From an uncultured Bacteroidales bacterium (GTDB lineage Bacteria; Bacteroidota; Bacteroidia; Bacteroidales; Paludibacteraceae), in contig CACXCA010000024.1 in NCBI GenBank assembly GCA_902766045.1, positions 36,864 through 100,863 of the forward strand: DNA of 64,000 nt, read 5' to 3'. The position numbers were made by a program, and so were the translations under genes. The stretch's first letter is position 1, and every line of letters begins with the position of its first letter. Shown here piece by piece: positions 8,461 through 16,507 of this stretch. The notes beneath the pieces were generated by a model. The model had not been told where the DNA came from and searched no databases. It saw only the letters and a list, made by a program, of their open reading frames with translations.

Positions 8461-9284
8461 TTGTTGGGAGGAGGATTATGATGCTTTTAAGGTATTATTT
8501 GCTTACATTGCCTTTCAGATCAAATTTCTTTAAGACATTGTATTTTAATTTTAAAGTGTTTCCTTTTAAGATAGCCGTACATTTGCCGGTTCGTATTATA
8601 GGAAAGGCTAAATTGAGTGGTTTATATAAAGGTTGTGTCATACTTGATGATGAATCTAACATTGATTCTTTTTCCATTGTGATAGGGTGTAGTGTGTTTG
8701 AATCCTCTTCAGTCTCATATTTGAAATTTTCACAAGGTGCAAAATTGCAGCTATGTTCAAATATAACAATTTCAAGAGGTGTGAATTTGAGTATCAATAA
8801 AGATGCAACCATGTATATTGGAAATGATGTTTATTTCAATCAAAATCTATTTATTAGTTGTTCGCATAAAATTGTTATAGGAGATCATGTTCGGGTAGGA
8901 TGGTATGTACAAATAATGGATTCAAATTTTCATACGATGTATGATTCTGAGAAAAAGCTTTTTATATCTCCTAGGGGGGAAGTGAATGTTGGTAATTATG
9001 TGTGGATTGGAAATCATGCTAGTTTGTCAAAAAATGCTTTTATTCCATCTCATTCGATTGTTTCGAGTCATTCTCTCGTAAATAGGAATTATTCAAGTGT
9101 AGCTACTACGGGAAATTTATTCGCAGGAATGCCAGCAATGTTAAAAAGAACGGGAATCCATAGAATATTTGATAAAAACACAGATAGGTTGATACAGTCC
9201 AAATTCCAAGGGCAACTAACGATGTCACGAGATATGTTAGATGAGTCAATACTTAAATCTCTGAATGAAAATTTGTGTGATTAA
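8457..9284 (+). CDS. Hexapeptide-repeat (left-handed beta-helix) acyltransferase
   Basis: 275 residues. Imperfect hexapeptide turns run from about residue 55 to 225 (such as IGNDVYFNQNLFIS, IVIGDHVRVGWYVQI, VNVGNYVWIGNHASL), ending in LFAGMPAMLKRTG, the usual C-terminal cap of WbbJ/maa-type O-acetyltransferases. The His in DSNFHTMYD occupies the position of the catalytic histidine. Start uncertain: ATG 8457 overlaps the preceding stop, but ATG 8478 has a purine-rich stretch GGGAGGAGG just upstream. Likely O-acetylates a sugar of the repeat unit. Confidence 0.82.
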   Translation: MIVGRRIMMLLRYYLLTLPFRSNFFKTLYFNFKVFPFKIAVHLPVRIIGKAKLSGLYKGCVILDDESNIDSFSIVIGCSVFESSSVSYLKFSQGAKLQLCSNITISRGVNLSINKDATMYIGNDVYFNQNLFISCSHKIVIGDHVRVGWYVQIMDSNFHTMYDSEKKLFISPRGEVNVGNYVWIGNHASLSKNAFIPSHSIVSSHSLVNRNYSSVATTGNLFAGMPAMLKRTGIHRIFDKNTDRLIQSKFQGQLTMSRDMLDESILKSLNENLCD

Positions 9285-9407
9285 AGAATATATCAACTGC
9301 ATGAGTTTTGATGACGGGATTTTGATAGACTGATGATTGCATCAGTCCACGTTTAAACACAGGAGATACATCAGTAATGCTAATTGCAGATAATCACATT
9401 TAAAATT

Positions 9408-9530
9408 AAGAATTGATGAAAATTGCTCATGTTCTATGGTCGTTCAAATATGGTGGTATTGAAACCATGATAGTGGACATTGTACAATCTTCTAGAGGAT
9501 AAGGTAAATGCTTTGTGTGATAAATTGTAT
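9408..9530 (+). pseudogene. Chimeric gene remnant: GT4 5' end joined to GT2 internal fragment
   Basis: Positions 9411-9480 repeat the start of the GT4 gene at 10341-10410 almost exactly, including the same ATG context (GAATTGATGAA) and the first ~21 codons. Directly after it, 9485-9524 resembles 8197-8235 inside the GT2 gene (CAATCTTC.AGAG...GGTAAATGC.TTGTGT.ATAAA). The combined frame stops quickly and cannot encode a protein. This is the footprint of recombination that deleted or shuffled glycosyltransferase genes around the acyltransferase at 9556. The rest of 9285-9555 shows only a small hairpin near 9330 (GACTGATGATTGCATCAGTC). Confidence 0.75.
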
Positions 9531-9555
9531 TAGCAGCATCAAAATATAGGTTCTT

Positions 9556-10215
9556 ATGTATATAGTTCAGTTGTTGAAACAAATACCAATTACAAGACGT
9601 ATTATCTTGAAAATCAAGGAGCGAAAGTTCTCAAAACTCAATAGTTATGAAAATATGTCGAATGGTATTGTTAATATTGATTATAATGATAAATGTAGAA
9701 GTAATAAAATTGTAATTGGAAAAGAATGTCGTTTAGATCTCCCTACTATAAGAATACGGGGTTCTCATAATACAATAATAATAGAAGATGGAGTTTATAT
9801 GGGGAAACAATGCAGTTTTTGGATGGAGGGAGATGGAATCAATATAGTGATAGGTAAGAATACTTCTTTTACGAGACTATGTCATTTCTGTGCCCAGGAA
9901 AATGATGTCTCGATAATTGTAGGAGAGGATTGTATGTTTTCTAATAAAATAATTGTTCGAACTAGTGATTCTCATCCTATATATGATTTAAATACAAAAG
10001 AAAGGTTAAATCCTGCTAAATCGGTAAAAATAGGGAGTCGTGTATGGATTGCACCAGATTCAAAGATAATGAAAGGCGCAGAAATAGGAGATGGGTCTAT
10101 AGTTGGGTCTAATACAATGATTAGTAAAACATACCCTTCTAATTGTTTAATCGTTGGAATGCCAGGAAGAATCGTAAAAGAAAATATCTATTGGACAAGG
10201 GAAGCGTTGTTTTGA
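9556..10215 (+). CDS. Hexapeptide-repeat acyltransferase
   Basis: 219 residues. Hexapeptide-type repeats cover about residues 50-205 (IVIGKECRL, IIIEDGVYMGKQ, IVIGKNTSF, IIVGEDCMF, VKIGSRVWIAPDSKIMKGAEIGDGSIVGSN), ending in LIVGMPGRIVKENIYW, the classic C-terminal turn of sugar O-acetyltransferases. TSDSHPIYD holds the likely catalytic His. It acts in the cytosol with acetyl-CoA. It is flanked by the GT4 remnant and the intact GT4 gene, as though inserted between two copies. Confidence 0.83.
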   Translation: MYIVQLLKQIPITRRIILKIKERKFSKLNSYENMSNGIVNIDYNDKCRSNKIVIGKECRLDLPTIRIRGSHNTIIIEDGVYMGKQCSFWMEGDGINIVIGKNTSFTRLCHFCAQENDVSIIVGEDCMFSNKIIVRTSDSHPIYDLNTKERLNPAKSVKIGSRVWIAPDSKIMKGAEIGDGSIVGSNTMISKTYPSNCLIVGMPGRIVKENIYWTREALF

Positions 10216-10345
10216 ACACTGATGTGCATACTTCCATTATGCCTTGTGTAACTTTATTTTGTCTTCCGAAAAGACAGTGATTATGAATAGGAGAACTTAG
10301 TGCTTTTATCAGATGAGTTCTAAAAAACTATAAAAAAAAGAATTG

Positions 10346-11383
10346 ATGAAGGTCGCTCATGTTTTATGGTCGTTCAAATATGGTGGTATTGAAACCATGA
10401 TAGTGGACATATTAAATGAACAAGTTAAGACTGATAAGGTTGCTCTATTTATCATAAATGATAATATCGATAATCGCCTGATAACGAAGATAGATGAAAA
10501 GGTGAAAATCGTAAAGGTGGGAAGACCTCTTGGTAGTAAAAACCCTTATTACCCCATTAAATTAAATATGCAAATTGTGGGTTATAATCCAGATGTCATT
10601 CATTGTCATATGGATGGCTTGCATAGGGTGATTAAGGTGCCATACGCTTTGGTACGAACCATCCATTCTACTCATTTTGACATAAAGAAAAATACATATT
10701 ACAAGGAATGCACGGCAATAAGTAAAGCTGTTCTGTGTGAATGTGAAAAGAGAGGAATACACGCAACTCTTGTTTTGAATGGAATTGATTGTGACGCTAT
10801 AAAAAAGAAAGAAGATTGGTCATCCCCAAAAGAATTCCATTTCGTACAATTGTCCAGAATCTTATTTTGTCATAAAGGTCAAGATGTTTTGATTCGAGCA
10901 TTAAAGAAATTAAAGGATGAAGGAATAGAGAATTTCAAAATGTACTTTGTCGGTGAAGGTCCAGATATGACGGAATTGGTGAATTTAATTAAAGATAACG
11001 GATTGGAACCCAACGTAATATTGGAAGGTGCAAAGAGTAGAGATTGGGTTTATGAACACATGTGTGATTTTGATTTGTTTATTCATCCTGCTCGGTTTGA
11101 AGGATTTGGCTTAGCTGTTGCGGAAGCGTGTGCTGCAAAGGTGCCGGTTCTGGTTAGTAATATCGAGGGACCTATGGAGATAATAAACCAAGGGAAGTAT
11201 GGTATGACCTTTGAAAGTGAAGATGTAGATTCTTTGGCAGGTAGGATTAAAGAATTTATGCAGAATGGATATAATATGGATTTGGTGGAAGGCGCGTATG
11301 AATACACAAAGATGAATTTTAATGTCGTTAACACGTCAAAGATGTATTTGGATGTATACAAACGGACATTGTCATTGTCGTGA
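10346..11383 (+). CDS. Family 4 glycosyltransferase (GT-B)
   Basis: 345 residues from ATG 10346 (a TTG three bases earlier is in frame but unlikely). GT4 features: N-terminal KVAHVLWSFKYGGIETMIVDIL, a donor-binding region LSRILFCHKGQDVLIRAL, YFVGEGPDM, and the EX7E-type motif in HPARFEGFGLAVAEACAAKVPVLVS, where the two glutamates bracket the sugar-nucleotide. It extends the polysaccharide repeat unit with retention of configuration. Its 5' end is duplicated in the scar at 9411-9480. Confidence 0.9.
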   Translation: MKVAHVLWSFKYGGIETMIVDILNEQVKTDKVALFIINDNIDNRLITKIDEKVKIVKVGRPLGSKNPYYPIKLNMQIVGYNPDVIHCHMDGLHRVIKVPYALVRTIHSTHFDIKKNTYYKECTAISKAVLCECEKRGIHATLVLNGIDCDAIKKKEDWSSPKEFHFVQLSRILFCHKGQDVLIRALKKLKDEGIENFKMYFVGEGPDMTELVNLIKDNGLEPNVILEGAKSRDWVYEHMCDFDLFIHPARFEGFGLAVAEACAAKVPVLVSNIEGPMEIINQGKYGMTFESEDVDSLAGRIKEFMQNGYNMDLVEGAYEYTKMNFNVVNTSKMYLDVYKRTLSLS

Positions 11384-11437
11384 AAAATGATATATTCCAC
11401 GAAATGAATTTATAGAAACCATATAATAAACGGATCA

Positions 11438-12385
11438 ATGTTTACTGCAATAATTATACTTAACTATAACAATTCAGAAGATACAATTAAATGTATTGAG
11501 AGTGTAGAGAGATATAATAGTGCAGATGTAAAATATATTGTGGTGGACAATGGTTCTACTCGACAGTCTGTTGTTACTGAAATTTCAGAATATATAAAGG
11601 GCAAGTTCTCTGACAGTCTTGTTATAAAAGAAGGAGATCCTATTCCGCAACATTTGCCACATGTCTCCTTTTATGTTTCTTCTGTTAATGATGGTTACGC
11701 AAAAGGAAACAATAAAGGTTTGAATCTCGCATATGCTGATGACACAATAGATAATGTTTTAATATTGAACAGTGATATACTGTTTGTGGAAGACATTATT
11801 CCAAAATTGAAAGGGACTTTAGTCTCATTACCTAATTGTGCGATTGTTAGCCCCATACTTTACAAGAAAGATCTCTTAGGAATTGATTATAATTGTGCGA
11901 GGAAGAATCATAAGGAGTGGGAGTTAATATTAACTTATCTTTTTTTGTATAAAGACATTTTCGGTATCAGATCTAATTATGAAGCGAAGCGTAAGATGTT
12001 TGTCTCAAATTCGAGTTTAACTCAAAACGATTTGCTCCCAATAGAATTGCCCAGTGGATCTTGTATGTTAATGTCAAAAGATTTGATGTCTCAAATAGGA
12101 GGCTTTGATCCACGAACATTTTTATATTTCGAAGAGAATATCTTATATAAGAAGATAGAAAAACTGGGACTTCAAAATTATCTTCTTCCAAAGTCTAAAT
12201 GTATTCATTTGGGAGCGACATCAACACAAAAGGTAAGTGGCGCATTTTTGTTGCAGTGCTCGTTGGATAGTGCGTCTTATTATCTTACTCATTATTGCAA
12301 TTTGACTTTCATCCAGAAGATTGTGTGGAATATATCGAAGGTACTTTTTTCTATAAAGATAAAACTGATTAGATTGATTAAATAA
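11438..12385 (+). CDS. Family 2 glycosyltransferase (rhamnosyltransferase-like)
   Basis: 315 residues. GT2 hallmarks: AIIILNYNNSEDTIKCIESV, VVDNGST, the metal-binding LNSDILFV motif, and PSGSCMLMSKDLMSQIGGFDPRTFLYFEE, which is the acceptor-side signature of WbbL-type rhamnosyl/galactofuranosyltransferases. Galactofuranose transfer is possible since UDP-galactopyranose mutase is encoded at 28324. The stop overlaps the next start (TAATG), so it is coupled to the polymerase gene. Confidence 0.87.
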   Translation: MFTAIIILNYNNSEDTIKCIESVERYNSADVKYIVVDNGSTRQSVVTEISEYIKGKFSDSLVIKEGDPIPQHLPHVSFYVSSVNDGYAKGNNKGLNLAYADDTIDNVLILNSDILFVEDIIPKLKGTLVSLPNCAIVSPILYKKDLLGIDYNCARKNHKEWELILTYLFLYKDIFGIRSNYEAKRKMFVSNSSLTQNDLLPIELPSGSCMLMSKDLMSQIGGFDPRTFLYFEENILYKKIEKLGLQNYLLPKSKCIHLGATSTQKVSGAFLLQCSLDSASYYLTHYCNLTFIQKIVWNISKVLFSIKIKLIRLIK

Positions 12386-13797
12386 TGCTTTTTTTTTTAG
12401 CAATTTTTGTGCTGGGTTGCCTTACGGCTTTCCTATTCTCACATTACAATGTGATTGTAGCGGCTATGGCAACCTATCTGTTCTCTATGATTGTATTTCC
12501 TCCGCAGGTGAAGATTTTTTTATTTTCGCCTGCTACGATTCTTTCATATTTTCTTTTTGTGAGTTCTCTGTATTATGGGTTTGGTAGAGGTGCCTTTTAT
12601 AAAGAAGAAAACAAAAAGATTCTTTATGTGATTTTAATTTATTTGCTGGTCTATATATTGTTATTGCCATTGGGAATAGATATGACGATTTCAGAGCAGA
12701 TTCCTGCATTCAAGTTGTTTGTTTTAGGAATATTTCCATATGTCTTTTTCCTTTCTTTGATAAAGAATAGTATTCAAGTTGAGCGTATATTGAAATACAT
12801 AGTTATTGTTTCTTTGTTTGTTTTTGCTTATGGTATATATTCTTATTTGACAAATCAGAATCTATATTTGATGTTGGTTAGCATTGTATATTCAAGTATC
12901 AGTGGATTGGAGAAAATGTTGGAAGAATCTAGAGGTGGTCTTGAGGGTAGATTGAGTGGAACAATTGGTAACCCGATATTTTATGCTGGTATGTTGTTGA
13001 TTTTGTTTTTTCAAATATTGGCATTGTATATCAATGTTTCTCCGAAGAAGAGATTTTGGCGATATACGATATTGGTTTCGTTATTGGCACTTTTCATGAA
13101 TATGTTTTTTACGGGCTCCAGAGGCTCTTTAGTCGCATTGCTTTTGGGCTTTGGCGTGTTTTGTCTGAAGTGGTGGTCTAAAACTCGTTTGGCTATTGCT
13201 TTTACGATAGTAATAACATCGTTTATAGTTGGATTGAATTTCCCGATATTTGGGAAGTATCAAGTATATGTCGATTCTATCATCTATTTCTGGGATGATT
13301 CTAAAACTGATGGCGAAATAAAAGGATCATCAGTTGCTATGCGGTTGGATCAGTTGGATGGACTGGCTGATGTGGTTGGTGTGAAAGGCGCTTTTTTTGG
13401 ATTGGGAACAGGTTGGGTTCGGAAATATATATCAGAGAATGGAATTCATCCAGTTTTGTTGGGATTTGAAAGTATATTCTTTAGTGGTGTGACCCAATAT
13501 GGTATTATTGGCTTTTTCTTGTTGTATATTTTATTGTTTATAGCTATGCTTCATTTGACATGGCATTTTTATAGACAATCAAAAATTAAATTTAATCAGT
13601 TCTGGCTGGTTAGTTGTTATATTTTTTCGTATATTATATATGCTTTTATGACGGGAGCATTCTTTTGGGAGTTCTTTCTAGGAGGATATGTGATTTTGTT
13701 GAAATATTTTCTTTGCAAAGAAAAAGAAAAGGTTCTTTTGGTGAATCTTTTGAAATTGAAGAAAATGGTCTTGGAAGAAAAAGAAAAAAATAAGTAA
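12385..13797 (+). CDS. O-antigen polymerase/ligase-like membrane protein (Wzy/WaaL)
   Basis: 470 residues, with about 10-12 hydrophobic segments. The central part FTGSRGSLVALLLGFGVF and the periplasmic loop GLGTGWVRKYISENGIHP match the Wzy_C (O-antigen ligase) family, in which arginines and a His in the large loop act on the undecaprenyl-linked glycan. It polymerises, or ligates, repeat units on the periplasmic side. The C-terminus is lysine-rich and cytosolic. No Wzx flippase or chain-length regulator is in the window; they may lie upstream. Confidence 0.83.
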   Translation: MLFFLAIFVLGCLTAFLFSHYNVIVAAMATYLFSMIVFPPQVKIFLFSPATILSYFLFVSSLYYGFGRGAFYKEENKKILYVILIYLLVYILLLPLGIDMTISEQIPAFKLFVLGIFPYVFFLSLIKNSIQVERILKYIVIVSLFVFAYGIYSYLTNQNLYLMLVSIVYSSISGLEKMLEESRGGLEGRLSGTIGNPIFYAGMLLILFFQILALYINVSPKKRFWRYTILVSLLALFMNMFFTGSRGSLVALLLGFGVFCLKWWSKTRLAIAFTIVITSFIVGLNFPIFGKYQVYVDSIIYFWDDSKTDGEIKGSSVAMRLDQLDGLADVVGVKGAFFGLGTGWVRKYISENGIHPVLLGFESIFFSGVTQYGIIGFFLLYILLFIAMLHLTWHFYRQSKIKFNQFWLVSCYIFSYIIYAFMTGAFFWEFFLGGYVILLKYFLCKEKEKVLLVNLLKLKKMVLEEKEKNK

Positions 13798-13812
13798 GTG
13801 AAATTTTAGGAA

Positions 13813-15054
13813 ATGAAAATCATATTAGTAAACTATCGATATTTTATTTCAGGAGGTCCTGAACGTTATTATTTCAATATAAAGGAGATTCTTGAGAAAA
13901 ATGGACATCAGGTTGTTCCCTTTAGTATTAAGAGTTCCCGAAACGAAAAAACGGAGTACGATAAATTTTTCTTGGATGCTGTGGATGACGAAGTCTATTT
14001 TGCGCAATCTAAAAAGACTCTTCCTTTCATATTGAAGTCGTTTGCCCGTATGTTCTATTCGTTTGAGGCAAAGAAAAAATTCAAGGCGCTGTTGAAGCAA
14101 GAGAAACCAGACTTGGTTTACATTATGCAGTATCATAACAAAATCTCTCCAAGTATTATTGATGCTGCCCGTGCTTTTTCTATACCTGTGGTGCATAGAA
14201 TCAGCGATTTTCAGTATATGTGTCCTAATGCATTGTTCTATAATGATGCAGTGGGTGTCTGTGAGGATTGTTTGAAAGGGAAATGGTTAAACTGTGTGAA
14301 ATATAAGTGTGTCCTAAATTCGACGGTATATTCATTCTTAAAGGTTGGAGCGAAGAAATTACATGATTTGCTGAATGTGAAGGATAAGATTGATGCTTTT
14401 GTTGTGCCATCATCTTTTACATTATCCAAATTGGAACAGTATGGTATAAAAAGTTCCAAGTTGAATCATATACCGACTTTTTTTAATAAGAAAGAGGAAA
14501 ATCCGCAAGTGGAATATAAACCGTTTGCGTTGTTTGTCGGTCGTATTGAGAAACAAAAGGGATTGTTCACTCTTATTAAGACTTTTGAAGGAACTGATTA
14601 TAATTTGAAGATTATCGGTTTTTCTAATAATGGATACGAAGATGAGTTGAAAAAATATTTGGAAGGCAAGAAGCATAATATAGAGTTCTTGGGAAGAATG
14701 AATTTTGACCAAATTGTTCCATATCTTAAGTCATGTTTATTTACTGTTGTGCCTTCAGAGTGGTATGATAATTTCCCTAATGTGATATTGGAAAGTTTTG
14801 CTTATAAAAAATCGGTTGTTGCAACGGATTTCGGCTCGCTACCAGAATTGGTTAAGGATGGAGAAACTGGACTTCTGTTTCAATATGCAGACGTGAAGGA
14901 TTTTCGTCAAAAAGTTCAATCTTTATTCGAAGATCCACAGAAGCCAGTTCTAATGGGAGAGAAAGCGTATGAGGTGCTTTGTGAGCAATATTCACCTTCT
15001 GCTCATTACGAGAAATTAATGGAATTGTTTAATCATTTAACATCAAGGAAATGA
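13813..15054 (+). CDS. Family 4 glycosyltransferase
   Basis: 413 residues of GT-B fold: KIILVNYRYFISGGPERYYFNI at the N-terminus (glycine-rich acceptor loop), VHRISDFQYMCPNALF, the donor domain LFVGRIEKQKGLFTLI, then VVPSEWYDNFPNVILESFAYKKSVVATDFGSLPEL, the GT4 EX7E region. A Cys-containing insert (VCEDCLKGKWLNCVKYKC) around residue 155 could bind a metal, which is seen in several Bacteroidales GT4 enzymes. The stop overlaps the next start by 4 bp. Confidence 0.88.
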   Translation: MKIILVNYRYFISGGPERYYFNIKEILEKNGHQVVPFSIKSSRNEKTEYDKFFLDAVDDEVYFAQSKKTLPFILKSFARMFYSFEAKKKFKALLKQEKPDLVYIMQYHNKISPSIIDAARAFSIPVVHRISDFQYMCPNALFYNDAVGVCEDCLKGKWLNCVKYKCVLNSTVYSFLKVGAKKLHDLLNVKDKIDAFVVPSSFTLSKLEQYGIKSSKLNHIPTFFNKKEENPQVEYKPFALFVGRIEKQKGLFTLIKTFEGTDYNLKIIGFSNNGYEDELKKYLEGKKHNIEFLGRMNFDQIVPYLKSCLFTVVPSEWYDNFPNVILESFAYKKSVVATDFGSLPELVKDGETGLLFQYADVKDFRQKVQSLFEDPQKPVLMGEKAYEVLCEQYSPSAHYEKLMELFNHLTSRK

Positions 15055-16418
15055 AGTCTAAAATACTAGTCGTTTTTTTGCTTTGTTTGTTGGTTGTGAG
15101 TGGCTTCGTCGCTTGTGGTGCCACAATCAGGAAAGATTATGTGACTCCAGAAAGCTTTGGAGCCAAAGGCGATGGAAAGAATGATGATAGTTATGCAATT
15201 AGCAAATGCCTATCGACGGGAAAAAAGATACGCTTTTCTTCAGGGAAGAACTATTTGTTAAAAACTCCTTTACAAGGATCTAAGTCGGAGCAATTGTGTA
15301 TCGAGGGAAATGGAGCGAAGTTGACCATCTCGGAGCAGTATAAAGTAAGTGAGAACGGGGCTATCTTCTATTATGGTATGCCTAGGAAAAAGATACTGGA
15401 AGTGAAAAATCTCGATATTGTGTGCCTCCTAGGACAGAAGTTCCCTGATAAGGAGACCCGAGGAGACACCTACATTTTTGCGGTGGAATCATGCGATGAA
15501 GTTCGATTTGACAATGTGAAATTTAAATCAGAGAAGCATTATAACAATGTTACTTTTTTGCGGGATAACGGCTCGAAACGCTTAGAAATGAATGATTGTA
15601 ATATCGTGCTTAATACGCTATCGGTTCAAGGAGGTGTATTGTGGTTTATGAATAGAAGAGATTCTATTTGTTCTATTTCTTTAAAAAATTCCTATTTTGA
15701 ATATGATACGAAGGATGAATGTGTGTGCTTTTCTGTATATAAAGATTATAAAAAAGAGAGATGTAATATAAATGTTGAGGTTGAAAATTGTGAATTCTTT
15801 TCAAAAGGAGAATCCGTTTCGTCGGGATTTATTTTAGTTTATTCTAATTCGAAAGTGGCATATTCTGATATAAATGTGAAATATAAAAAGTGTATGTTTA
15901 AAACAGTTGGAGATCATTTGCGCCGCATTCAGGCTTATCAGATTTGTCCTGGCGATACGGATTATGACTATGGTAGATTCCATACGATATATGATTATTG
16001 CAAATTTGATTTTAAGTTTGTCTCATTAAAGGAAAGCGGTTTGATCGGTGCTCTATATTCAAAAGGAACTTCGATGCCAACAGAATCGATATCGTATGTT
16101 TTTAATCATTGTGATTTTGATGTAAAAAATGTCTCTCCGTTGGTAGACGGGAAGCCTATAAGAAGGGGGAAATACGAGTTTATTGATTGTCGGATAAAAT
16201 CAGACGCATCTTTGTTCTTGAGAAGAAACATATATAATAGTGATATTCAGGTGTATTTGACTAATTGTGATTTGATTTCAAATGATATTGAGTTGTCAAA
16301 AGAGTTGTTTGTCGCAAAAGATTGTCGGTTTAAAAATAAAGTAAAAACACCTGTTCCATTTCAAAATCCAAAGTCGAAAATGGAAAATTGTAAGATTAAT
16401 GGGGTCTTGTATAAATAG
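15051..16418 (+). CDS. Beta-helix lipoprotein with pectate-lyase-3-like domain
   Basis: 455 residues. The N-terminal hydrophobic leader ends in a lipobox-like FVAC (Cys near residue 22), so it is likely a lipoprotein. Next comes ESFGAKGDGKNDDSYAISKCL, the signature start of Pectate_lyase_3 / phage tailspike-type right-handed beta-helices, then repeated strands such as VEVENCEFFSKGES, YKKCMFKTVG and VFNHCDFDVKN. The Cys/Asn-C-x-F pattern recurs every 25-40 residues, typical of coil stacking. It may bind, trim or modify the exported polysaccharide; no catalytic residues can be assigned. It is translationally coupled to the preceding GT4 gene. Confidence 0.75.
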   Translation: MKSKILVVFLLCLLVVSGFVACGATIRKDYVTPESFGAKGDGKNDDSYAISKCLSTGKKIRFSSGKNYLLKTPLQGSKSEQLCIEGNGAKLTISEQYKVSENGAIFYYGMPRKKILEVKNLDIVCLLGQKFPDKETRGDTYIFAVESCDEVRFDNVKFKSEKHYNNVTFLRDNGSKRLEMNDCNIVLNTLSVQGGVLWFMNRRDSICSISLKNSYFEYDTKDECVCFSVYKDYKKERCNINVEVENCEFFSKGESVSSGFILVYSNSKVAYSDINVKYKKCMFKTVGDHLRRIQAYQICPGDTDYDYGRFHTIYDYCKFDFKFVSLKESGLIGALYSKGTSMPTESISYVFNHCDFDVKNVSPLVDGKPIRRGKYEFIDCRIKSDASLFLRRNIYNSDIQVYLTNCDLISNDIELSKELFVAKDCRFKNKVKTPVPFQNPKSKMENCKINGVLYK

Positions 16419-16507
16419 AGTTGCTTTTTATGGAAAGTATACATATACCATCATGAATAAATATGATATGGATGCACTTAGAACTATAAATAAATTCACA
16501 AAAAAAC

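Noticed and set aside
10343..10345. TTG start of the GT4 gene
   Set aside because: ATG 10346 directly follows, and the duplicated copy at 9416 keeps the same ATG context.
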